From assembly GCA_947561715.1 (NCBI GenBank), contig OX387197.1, positions 11,405,001-11,469,000 of the forward strand: DNA of 64,000 nucleotides, in the 5' to 3' direction. This document shows, in pieces, positions 37,801 to 54,800 of this stretch (positions within the stretch are counted from its first letter, which is position 1; each line of letters opens with the position of its first letter). The DNA is from Ascidia mentula. Taxonomy: Eukaryota > Chordata > Ascidiacea > Phlebobranchia > Ascidiidae. A program made the translations under genes and the position numbers. The notes below the pieces were generated by a model. That model worked only from the letters and a program-made list of their open reading frames with translations, was not told the DNA's origin and searched no databases.

Positions 37801-39752
37801 CTGCAAATAGTGAATCGTGATTACTGGTTCGTGTTGTTGTGGCCTGTTTTTTTGCAATTCAGTTCAAATGAAACGGTGGCACCCGCTTTACTAAAACGGT
37901 GGAAGGAAGATGTAAACACTTGGGCTCGGCAGACGTTTCAAGCTTTGTGACGCAATTAGGGTCGGCTCTTATCCAACAGTCTATATTCGTTCGACGCAAG
38001 CAACTTAAGAACCCTCCTCGAAGTTTAAACCCGGTGGGAGCAAAGTATCAAAGAAACACTTCAGCTCACTATCACGCTTCCGATTTCACCACTTACGCAC
38101 AAATGACAAGAAACAAGGGAAAGCCCATCTTCGCTGTTTCCACAAGGATTATAGGAGCGAAGGGCGCAGTGTGGGCCACAATAACAGCAATTTGACGGAC
38201 AATGCCGTCCATTATTGCTAACCGGTTGGCCAAAAGAACATAACATGGTGAACATCGACCTCCCAGAATAAAACGTTTTGGGACATTTCGATATTAGATA
38301 TACTCACAACCGGACGCATGACAACAGAGATAGGTTGAATGGACGACCAAAAAAGCTCGCGCGCTAAATCATAACGTCAGCTTTCATTACGCTTTGCACG
38401 ATCATGTTTATAAATAGCCGACCAGGGAAGGGCGTGTGAGTGTCATCGACCCCAAAACCGCCAGCGCTTGCCTGGACCATTTGCACTTGATTCGATGCAT
38501 TCCGATCTTTTGCTGCGATCCGTTTGACAGCCGCCATTATACATTGCATAGAAGCCGACTCATGCGCGCCGGCGCGAAATGTATTTTTAATTCGTTAGTT
38601 TACGCGAAGCGCCAATAGTAAGTGCAGCGCTAGCACTTATTAACCGCTATCGTTAAAATCTTTAAACGACCGAACGCTAATCTCCATTAGGCGCGTGTTC
38701 GCATCGAGACCTCGTGCGGGATCGCACCGACAACATTTTCCATGTTTGGTCGCGGAAACTTTTCACACTTCAGCCACCCAATAGCTAAGGTTATTTGCTG
38801 CGTTAAGTTCAGAGATCAACGATGTTTCTCCCTTTTTTTTGACTCCATCTGCACTTGCCGGAGTTCAGATAAGCCACTGCCACATGTAGTTTGGAAAAGC
38901 CTTCGACTCGGTCGAAAAAATGGTTTCCTGTCCGCGCGTTTTTATGATATGTTTACGAAACTCATTTTATTATGTTTTTTTCGGCGCGGAGAACTAAAAC
39001 CATGAAATTTATTATGTTTTCATGAATTTTTTTTCTACAGTCGCATGCACCATCATACATTTTCTCTTGACTTTTTCAAAGGTATCCAAAGGTAATACTT
39101 AAAAATTTAAAATGCACTCTTTAAGCTATAACAGAATTTCGTTCTTTGATAAAGAAACAGACACAAAACAACTGATTTTCGATTGCTTGCACCACGAAGT
39201 GCCGGGTACTGATGTATATCTTTGTGTAACTTGAGTTGCATTTAATGGATTTCGACTTTGAAGAGTCAAAATAAGCATGTCGGGCGAATAGCTGATTGAT
39301 GATTTTCATATTACGAATGCCTAATGAGCTCCGTACATTACGATTGCCCTCGACCAATGGCCCCCACGTCTGTTGTCAGTCCGAGCACGGAAAGGTGAGA
39401 AGTTTACGTAAATACGAACAAGTCTCGTTTCTTGGAATCGACCATGTCGATCAAATACCTATTTTACGACCAAGCCTCCCGCCGAGCCATTGCTGATTTT
39501 TGGACTTAAGCCTATCCGTGTTCACATAATGCCCACCGACCCTTCCTTCGAGGGGATCCTGATGACGTACCAGCGCCGACAAACCTGTCACGATCGTATA
39601 AACTACATTTGCCAGGTTGGTAAAAGCCTCATAACGGCTGCTCCTTCCGCCATTATAAGCTGTAATTAATTCGCACAGGCAAAGATTCCAACGACTAGTT
39701 GTTGGGACAATTATAGAAACCTGTCAGCGACACGCGGTTGTTTGCCGAGGGA

Positions 39753-39760
39753 TGACGTCA
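39753..39760. promoter_or_regulatory. CRE palindrome TGACGTCA
   Basis: Perfect full CRE about 2.1 kb 5' of the polo-like kinase start codon. Binding is inferred from the motif only. Confidence 0.35.
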
Positions 39761-41006
39761 ATCGGATACACTTTTCACTTTAATATTTGCAGTTTGACAA
39801 TCGTTTAGGGTTTTTTAGCGTTTCAGCGAATTTTTAAGTTGAACGTGGATGTGGAAAAAACCTGTGAATAAGCCCCAAGACATGTTATTGGTGTTGGATG
39901 TAAATTGAATATCGGAATCTTTGAATAGTGGACAATTTGTGTCTAATTATTACCTTGCTGGAACAATTGTGCGAACTGAATAACGATTTTGTTGGGGGAG
40001 GTGGAGGTTTGTTGAGGAATTGTCCGACATCAAAATGAACATAGTTTCGGTTTTTATTTCAGGAATTGGGAGTTTTTGTTCAGAGCGTCGCAACCTGTGA
40101 CGTAGAATGCCGTGATATTTCGCATCGGAAGTCGAGCAACCGACTGATGAATCAGACCGATGTTGAAATTTAAGTCAGAATGATTAGGTTTCGAATGAAG
40201 ATTGTTACACAGACTTTCGTATTCAAAATATTAAAGACAATTACAATCGTCACGTAACCTTGCTACACAAACGATTTCAGTGGCCGAGATGGGTTGATTA
40301 AGTAAGTGCAGTTTTTGTCCGATTCTAAATAGTGCTGACGTGCCTTTACAGGAGCGCTTCCTGATATGTGAAACCAATACTCTTGTAAACAATAAAATAC
40401 TTTTCCATGGTTACAAAAAAACAAAAGAAACCCCGAACCATGTCAGAGAGTCGCTTTAGGCCAGTGACAACACTCTTGCTGCCACCATCTCATACCTATT
40501 CAACTCAACGCTTTTATGTCCTGCCAAACACATTTCGCATCCGCAGAGAGGAAACAGGACAACAGACAATTATTTGCTTTGCTACTTGAGAAGCAAACAT
40601 GACCTCAGAGGCCTGGAACGGCGGGGAATTCCCTGTAGCCAATTGATGTTGGACAATAGCGTGAAGTAATCGAGCGTCAATAATGCCAAACAATGGCGAG
40701 AAGCGTTGGTCGGTTCCTATTGTGAGCGGCGAAATAATAATACAGGACGGAACCTGCCGCCTCCCAAACTGGTCCAGTGTTGTCCCGTTACCATGGAGTC
40801 ATGGACAGTACTGCACGGCGGACAGAAATTAGTTGCCAGCTTTTGTTTCGTTTCGGCCTGCGTGTATGCACGATTGCTAAATATAGTCTAACGAGGCGCA
40901 AAGAGCTAATGCCCGTCTGTCACTTTTTTGCAACGTTTGCCGAACGTAAACCTCCTCTGCATACACGCTTTCAAACTTTCCATGCGACCCAACTGTGGTG
41001 CAATAA

Positions 41007-41014
41007 TGACGTCA
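41007..41014. promoter_or_regulatory. CRE palindrome TGACGTCA
   Basis: Perfect full CRE about 0.8 kb 5' of the polo-like kinase start codon, the best placed of the group to act on that promoter. Confidence 0.4.
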
Positions 41015-41848
41015 GCATTCCACGTCTCCGGCACGAAACGCGTGACTCCTCCCAACCCCGAGAGGTGTGTTGGCATGGGTGTGGAATTTAACTTACGTAA
41101 CCACACAAAAGCTAATTGACAAGCCAGGGTAGAGTTTCAGTGAATTCCGCTGTTGAAAAGCCTCTGTAAGTGTTTAGTTATCGATATTCTACCAATCACA
41201 GCGTGCGTTAAATTTCAGGGTGACCAAACCTCCATTACATCACTTCCAGTTGGTGTAATGTGACAACTTTGATATTGTATGTGATGACGAAGTTTGAAGG
41301 AATGTTTACCAACATTCGACACAACTCCTTATTGAGTGAGGGACGACGCAGCGTGTGGTCAAATACCGACATTTGGTTACTGACGTTGTCACAACGGATT
41401 TTACCACACGTTGCGAACATGCACCTAAGGCCGCACAACAACGCAAAATGGTCATGATTACCTCTAATGTTATCTGGCGACCAATGGTGCCTTGAAGTTA
41501 GGCGCAGGGATAGGAGAGTTGCGCCACGGCGAGAAATTTCCCTGTTTCTCTTTGCAGGTTCAGCGCCGCCGGGCGAGCAGGAAAAAAAGGCCGAGCACAG
41601 TTTCGTCGGGCTATTTATCAGTTGCTGTGCGTAACGTCAAACATTTTCAGACTTGCGCTGTTACAGGCTTGCTGTGATAATCGAATACAGGTGTAGAAAC
41701 AGTTTACAATATTATTTGGGTCAGTAGACAATATTTGTTAGTGATACTTACCTGCATGGTTTGTGAGAGAATTTTAGGAAGTTTTTAAAAACAGTTATGT
41801 TTGTTTTACAGTGAAACTAAATTATTCACGCTGATCTGATATTTTGAT

Positions 41849-47025
<5,177 letters not shown>

Positions 47026-48807
47026 ATTCGGCGTGGGAGAGTGATGAATTAACCTGTGCAATGTCGAGAATAATGCAGTACGTGGTGGAAAACCTGCAGT
47101 AATTCAAAAGTTGCTGCTTGATTAAAGAACATATATTTATTTTATAAAATAATTTTGTATTTAAGTGCACCACGTGTAAACTACAGCTGCTCCGTTTTCG
47201 TTTTCTGTGGTGCTCCCTCTTTACTACGCTTTCTATGGGTCTAGCTTTTTTACTTTCTTCTCCTTATATTAAATTACAAAAAGATCAACGCAAAGTTCAA
47301 AATTGTGCCTACCGCCTTTACTTAGTTGTTCATGTTTTTGTGTGTGTATTCTTAATTTATTTATTTATTTCACGAAAGACGAGAAGCAGTAAAGTTGTAC
47401 TTTATCTTCGAACATGCCAGAGCTGCTGACATGACTTTATTCATATTTTGAGATTTATTTATGCTTTATTTATTGCGTTCCCAAACCCTGTGCTTGGCAA
47501 CGACGCGACTATTTTCAATTGTTTGATTATTTATGGTGACGATGACTTCTTGCCCAAAATAAAATGAAAAATTGCTATGAATGTGTAATGCTGATTCAGG
47601 ATTAAAAAAAGTCAGGGCATTCGGTAAGTTTGGAACAGCGCATGGCGAAGATTAACCGATTTGAAGAAGGTCGCAAATTTGAAGCAGCAAAGATAAATGT
47701 AGAAATAAGGGCTTGGAAACATGCCCACGTTACATTATTCAATAATGACGTAAGGTTGCATGTGGGTTGTTGGAGTAAAAACGTTCTCAAATACAATTTA
47801 TAAACATTAGTATTTAGGCCTATGTTTATAAACTTGTCTTGCTTGTTAAAATTGGCAGGATTTTTGAGGCCCAACTTTGGACATGACAGGGCAAATGCAA
47901 CAATGTTTGCACGAAGTTTACTCAAGTGATGTGCTACGTGGAACACAAATGTTGATCAATCCACTTTTTTTAAGTTTAAAAACCGTGATATGTATGTTTC
48001 TTCTTAATGATGGGGGTATTGTTTAATGCTGTTTTTTTGCCTACAATTGCATACATTTTATGTTTTAAGTTAGAAAATACGTCAGCAGTCATAGCTTCAT
48101 AGTTATTTTGAAGCAAGAAATTGTTCTGGCCCGCAAAACTCATTTAAAAAGTAAATCAAACATCGCATTAACCTATAAATTTAAACTTATGATTCAATGT
48201 ATAAAAAATAAATTCCATTTTGATTATTCGTTTGCACTTCAACATGTATTCTCTGCGGTCAATAGAAATAAAACACAACTACCCCTTTTGTGATACTTCT
48301 TTGTTCATTAGCGACATTTAGCGGACAAGTTTGTGAGATGAGCGAACCAAAAATCGGAAAAGCTGGAAATGGCGGAACTTGTAAAAAATTATAGGTGTTT
48401 TTATTATTGTTTGACAGGTAGAATTTAATTCTTTTTGGAAAAGGATCGTTATCGATTGTGTGCAATAGAGTTTTCTTTACCTTGGTTTAGTCATCAATCC
48501 ATGCAGATTGCTTTCTCTGTGTTGTATAGTTGTCTTATAAAACAGTTTGTCACGAAAATGGCTGGCATTCCTGCTATGTTTATCCATATTTATAAATTTA
48601 ATTTTACTTTACCGAAACCATTAAGAAATCTGCGAGCTAGTAGCCTACTTATGAAAATGGTTGGACTGATTTATCAAACTGTTATCATTTGTTTATGTGG
48701 TGATATTTGTGTTTCTTTTTGATAAACTTATTGTGTGTTAAGGTGTTTCTTAGTATAAGTAGCCATTCTAATTAAATGTATCTTAAAATGTAATCAGTTC
48801 GTTTGCG
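47026..48807. other. Spacer between Plk2/3 and NIPBL
   Basis: AT-rich, about 1.8 kb, between two genes on the same strand. It holds the 3' UTR of the kinase (ATTAAA at 47121, further AATAAA-like motifs near 47560) and presumably the NIPBL promoter. The open stretches seen (for example 48435-48722 plus) are not protein-like. No RNA gene or repeat was recognised. Confidence 0.5.
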
Positions 48808-51800
48808 ATGAATTTTCCAAATGACCTCTCCAAAATTCCAGTAAACCCACCATACGCAATTCCAGGAATAACTGACTGTAAGAATGGTGTTATATTTTTC
48901 TGATGTTTCATGCTTTACATCCATTAAGAGTGTGTGTTTATCTTACAGTGGTGGGTGAAATGCAACATGGCCATCCTGTGCCAAATCACCCATTGTCACA
49001 CTCCGAGTCTCGACATGAAATGGCAACGAAATTATTGCAGGCACCAGATTCCACATTTATGAACCACATCATGGATGCAGTTACAGGAAATCAAAGTGAT
49101 TACAGGTAAGTTTAGTGCAAATAGTTTTATTGACATTCATTATTTCTATCTTTATTGATTTATAGGGACGCAAGTATTACTTCAGGTTCCATATTCCAAC
49201 CAACTGTGCAACACACACATGATGTTTATGGCCGTAATATGGTAAATATTTTGAGTTGGGCAATTTAGCTCTTACTTGTTAAACACTTGGGTACTGGGTT
49301 TTTTTTTCACTAAAAAATTTCTGACAAATGGCCGAAATGCCAGCAAAAATTTAGGACATTTTCAATTTATTTTGGTCATTTACGGTATAATACAATTTTC
49401 GTTCGCAAAAATGTAAGCAACTTCAATAGTCTACCAGCCGATGTCCTTTGGGACATTGTGTCCGAAACAGCTTTTATTTTTTGACATTTCTAAAAAAATT
49501 AGGTCAATGACAGACAAATGACACAAAAAAAAACCCAGCTTGGGTATGATCTAGTGTGCTCTGCTTCAGTGGATGATTTTTATGTGCAACTTTTGGATAC
49601 AATTATTGTTTAGGTTCCCCCTGGAATTAATGCTGGCATGCCCATGTCTCACTCTGAAGCATATCAACAACACCAACCAATCGTCCCAACATGGTAAGGA
49701 AATTGCATGTTATGTCAACTCCAGCTACATAAGAATTTGTTGTGTTTTTGCAGTTCGGTCCCAGCATACCCACTTCAAAATGACCCAGTTGCTGCTTCAA
49801 GGTCAAACCCACCTCTTCACCAGGGTATGATTTCCTTGGCAAATTGTTTACAGCAGCAGTAATTTAGATTTGTGTATTGTATATATGTCTTTCAGGTAAT
49901 TCACACCGACCCGTGGTTAAACCTGTACAGGCTGTTAGACCTCAGCCCAGAAACCCTAGGCATGTGGAAAAGGTAGACAAAGATTATTTTTTTAGATGTT
50001 AAAAAGTTTTGTGTTATGCCCTGGATGACTGTAAATTGTACATGGAACGTGGTATAAGCTATGTGTATTGGTATAGGTTGCAACTCCTCAACCAGAAGTG
50101 AAACCGCACACTTACCAGGAAAAACCTTCCCAAGATCAAGGTCTTGTAAGTCAAGTAGAATCATCTGTCATAGAAGAGAACCCCAAAATACGCCTAAAAA
50201 TAAGGTAAATAACTGAAATTTATTTTCCACTTTGCACCTATCCATAAAACCTCATTAAACAAATTTTGTGTGCAAGACGAACAAAGAAGAGTAAAAGCAA
50301 AAAGGAGAAGAGCTCCGATGATGAGCGTGTGGAGTATGGAGTTGTACCAGCAGGTGGTGATGGTTCTAGTTCTGCAGCCCCACTAAAATTGAAACTGTGT
50401 CGTGTGAAAACTCTGAGCTCAACTGATGTACATGGCAAGGGGTCTGAGCAAGCATTTACTGTATCCTCTTTGACTTCTCCACCTATAAAAAATAAAATGG
50501 AAACCAGCACTCCCAAGCTAGATGAAAATGGGCAAAAGAAAGCAGAAGATGCTGCTTCTGCAATGATCAAACAAGTGTTTAACAATCAGCATCTCTCTGC
50601 TAACCATGCATCGATCTCCAAGCCCAACTCCAGTGACAAACAAGTTTGCAAAAGTAAAACCCACAAAAGCAGTAAACATCACCAGGGTTCACACTCCAAA
50701 GCAACCCCAATGCAGTCCCCTCCTGAAAGGTCTTATCTTCCAGACTCATCTCACCACCAAACACATCAACAGTTTTCACATGCTGGTCTGCCTTTGGGAC
50801 ATGGAAGTTCCAGACAACCTCAGTTACCAGAAGGAAGGTCCCAAGAACTGAGTAAACACCCCAAAACTCCTGGTCACAATGTTGCTGGTTTCCAACATGG
50901 CTCATCAGCAACTTTTCAGCCAACTCAACAGTCTCTATTTCCACCTGCCAACTTTTCATCACCCCCATTTACTCCACAACAATTGGCTCAGCAGTATTCC
51001 TATGGTAACATACCAACCCCTTCAACTGGTTACGGCCATGGATCAGGACAGGGGAGTTTTATGACACCCCAGATGTATTCTCCACAAGTAACACCTGGTT
51101 CACAGCAGATGCAACCAAGTTATGGACATCAGTCATCTTGGGATACCCAACGTCATACTTTCGGCCAAGTAAACAACCAGGGAATGGCCCCACATACCCC
51201 ATCCAAACCTCCTCCGTACACTGAAGCATTAGGACTATCTGTGCAACCAGATGCTAATCACTTCAGTTCAAATCAGCATCATTCCCAAGTGCCTGACCCT
51301 GTGCGACAGCGACAGTACCCAAGTCAGTATCCCAACCAAAGGAGTAGTGATTTGCAACAACCCAAGCCAACAAACAGACATCATGAACCTCATCTACAGA
51401 AGTACACCCAACATACCCCACATTCAAAAATGTACAAACCTGGTGAAAATGGATCACATATAGCAAGTATGGGAGATCATGGTCATATTGGTCCCAGTAT
51501 ACAAGCTGGAATGTCAACACCCGCATCAAACAAATACAAACAAGAACGTTTTGGCGAAAAACCTAATGCACTTGACCAACCAACATATCCTGCAGTAAAC
51601 TACTCCAATGCACCACAGGTAAAATACTGAATTTTGTTGCTTACATTATACACATACAAATTGTTAAATTTCTCTAGGCATATACTTCCACCCAAACTCG
51701 GCATCCAACTGCACCAAATCCAGGAGGAAAAAATAAGAAGAAAGGTGAAAAATACAAAAGTTAATTCTGTATATAGTTTTGTAGACATAGTTTCAAGTTG

Positions 51801-54800
51801 TGTTACATTGTTTCATCATTTTATACAAAAATGAGGATTTAGGTCTGTTGCTGCAAACACAGTGAAGTTTATGAAGAGTGTACTGTAACCAGTTAATTAA
51901 TTTCCAGAGTAAATATTATGACCAGACTTAGTGTAGCAAGTTTGTTGTTGACAGTAGCTTTAACTGCAGCTTTCAATTAACACTTTTTACAGGTCAGAAT
52001 TATATTCAGTTATTTATCAGTTAATTTTATGTGCATTTTTAATGTTATCTGTGTTTCCTGATTCTCCCTTACGTTATTTTCAACAGATATCTTGAGAAGT
52101 TGATGTTGTTTTACTGCTAGTAACACACAGTGAAAGGAAAACATGATTTCAGTCACACAAAAATAACTTTATTTTCAGTGTAAAATATTTTTGCTGCAGT
52201 TTTGTGATTTTTGTTTGGGATCAGTATGTAAGCTTAGGTTACAACTTACAAGTAATCCATATTTTGGAAACACTTTGCAGGCTTAGGAAATAGTATTGTT
52301 GTAACAAACAAACAAACAATGGAAAATGTAGTCACAAAGAATAAGAAGCTGATAAAAATAGACCTCGGTGATCTTGCCTTGAAAAACAAAATTCTAAGAA
52401 AAAAAGTAATAGTTTTGAAGCAAGTTTCTGGTGGCAAACTAAGAGGAATAAATCCAGGTTCAAGCGGCTCTGCCCAGACAAGTCCTATCCCATGTATACA
52501 AAAAGAAGAAAATGATAAAAATGTTTCAACCGGAGAACCTAAAATGGTCACTGTGCATTTTACAGGCAAGTAGTGATATTAAACTCAACAGAGAAAGAAA
52601 TGCAGCTTTGTGTGTACGAGGAAGATTGAGATTGTTTTATTCCTTACTGTGAGAGGTCTTATTGAGTCATTTGGTTGTAGCATAATCAAAGGCCGTTGGC
52701 AAAGGTGGCAGCAAAGAGAGTATTGAAGGGAGTGCAGTCTGTGTTGTATGATTTGTCATTGTGTACATTTAAAACAATAATCTATTTGCTGGTGGGTGAA
52801 CACAAATATAGTGGATGATAAATAAAAATGTCGGAAACTTGAAGAGTTTTGTGATCCCTAAAGTAAAATAAAACATATCCATCATGCTACACCTCAGGCA
52901 TACAACATGTACGCGTAAAGTTTGTTGCCGATGATGAAGAAGCGGATATTTTCAAACTTAAAGACGTCATGTATCCTGATGACACAGAAGTTTCCAATTT
53001 TGGGGAACTTCAGCCTGGTACCCGTATTGTGGCCAAGTGGCCCATGAATGGGAAACTATATGCTGCAGTTGTTATAGACCCACTTGATAATACTGGTTGG
53101 TATTTTGTAAATGCATGGTTTGAGTGTGAAAGTGTGAATGTTCAGTGTTGGGTGCCTGGTAAAATGCTGATACATTTGATGTCGTTTCTGCCAATGTAAT
53201 TTTTTTTTCTTTTCGAGAGGGATTGTTTAATTTATTGATAGAAATTATTGGAAATTTATGTTTTTTTGCCAGTACCAAAAGTGACTCAATGAGTGGAAAT
53301 GTTTTTTTAACACCCAGGGAGGAGATTTAGGGAGCGCAAACCTCCACCAAAACCTTTCCAAGCACAACCCGGTTCAGATCGCAGAGAAAGTTACAACGAA
53401 CCTGCAGTTCTTCTGGATAAATTGGATATGGATCATGTGCCAAGTGAAATGAATGTGACCAACCACGACAAACGTTTACTAGAAAATGACTTCGGTGCAT
53501 ACAGAACAATGGCTGACAGGATCAAAGACAAGAAGCGACAAGGTCAGAACAAGACTTTTTGTCAATAGTCTTGAATTTTTGTGAACTTGCATGATGAATA
53601 TCTAGTTGCTTGATCATGTATATTTATTTTCATATATTTTTGCTCATTTGTGTCAGGAAAAAAAAGGAAACACAAGTCATCGGGAGGAGAGAGAATTATT
53701 CACCTTCAAAGTGATGATTCTGGGGATGAGGAGTTTCGTTCCCCTGACCGGAAGAGATCTCATCATGATGAGATGAGGAAAAAGGAAAGGAGGAAAGCTG
53801 TGGAGTCCAGAATGCATACTGAAGGTAATATTATCACTCTTTCATGTTTGCGGAGTTAGTGTTGTAGTTTCAGATTTGGTTGGTTTTTGTAGATGGAGTT
53901 GGATTGTTCCAAAGAGTTAATTCTCTCATTTCATCCATATTTGAGAAAATGCGCTCCATCGACCCCCGAGTGTTGGAGGAAGCTATGGCTGACATTGCAG
54001 AACAAACAGCTCAAGTTCCACATTGCTTGCTTCTATCTCGTGCTTTATTGCAAGAATTAAGTGGCGAGATGGCAAAACTGAAAGTTACCGGCCATCTTTG
54101 TGAGGTAGTGTTATTTTTTTTTGTCTTTAGATGAATACTGCACACTTCAATGTGTTAATTTATTCTTTGTTCTTTTAGATTCCCAAAAAACAGCTTGTTC
54201 GTCTCCTGGCTATGTTAGAGCCAAACATTAGGGATGGAGTGTACTTGAAACCAATGAAACCATCAGTAAGGGTTGTAGTTACTATTTTGTGTTTTAGAAT
54301 AAATTAAAGCTGCAAACAGAAGTTTGCGGTTGTGTTCTGTACTAGTACCATTACCCTTAGGAAGCCTTGTTGGATAACAGGCGAAACGTCGGTTAATAAA
54401 GTTACGTTTTTATTGTGCAAGAACAGACTAGAAGTTTCAAACACCATCTGTGGTCGTCTTTAGTGCAATTGTTAACTCACTGTTTTGTTGTTTTATTAAT
54501 GCATTTTTTTTACTTTTAGTTAGATTTAGAATTGACCCTTTGGCTAATGAGAATCTTTACAAAAAGGGTAACAGTGCCGAAGAACAAAAGTGGAACCGTG
54601 AATGTCGACTCGACCGAGTTAATGCATCAACTGAGGCATCACTGGTGGCAATGCATGTTATGACTGCACCATACATGCCAAAGGCTGTCTACCTTGATGA
54701 CATCATGGAGCGATCTGCTCAACTACTAAGGCACCAGCTCACCAACACAATCTATCCAGAATATGATCCAGTGTATCGCTCACCAACTGCATCGAGTAAG

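Larger units (their letters stand above)
31765..41848. other. Ten-kilobase gene-poor region between divergent genes
   Basis: TRPA copy 2 leaves to the left and the polo-like kinase to the right, so this is the shared 5' side of both. Open stretches here (for example 37413-37730 plus) are short, overlap in several frames and carry no domain. From about 34.4 kb onward the sequence is richer in G and C than the TRPA introns. TATA-like motifs occur at 35001-35008 (TATAAAAA) and 38409-38416 (TATAAATA) without a following gene. Three perfect TGACGTCA palindromes are listed separately. It probably contains cis-regulatory DNA and untranslated 5' exons that I cannot delimit. Confidence 0.45.

Noticed and set aside
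48435-48722. 95-codon plus-strand frame 5' of NIPBL
   Set aside because: Hydrophobic chance frame in AT-rich spacer; it lies upstream of the NIPBL ATG and does not join to it in phase.
53096-53199. Extension of the NIPBL Tudor-like exon past 53095
   Set aside because: The frame stays open, but every later donor gives a phase that hits a stop in the next exon; only the donor at 53096 joins in frame.
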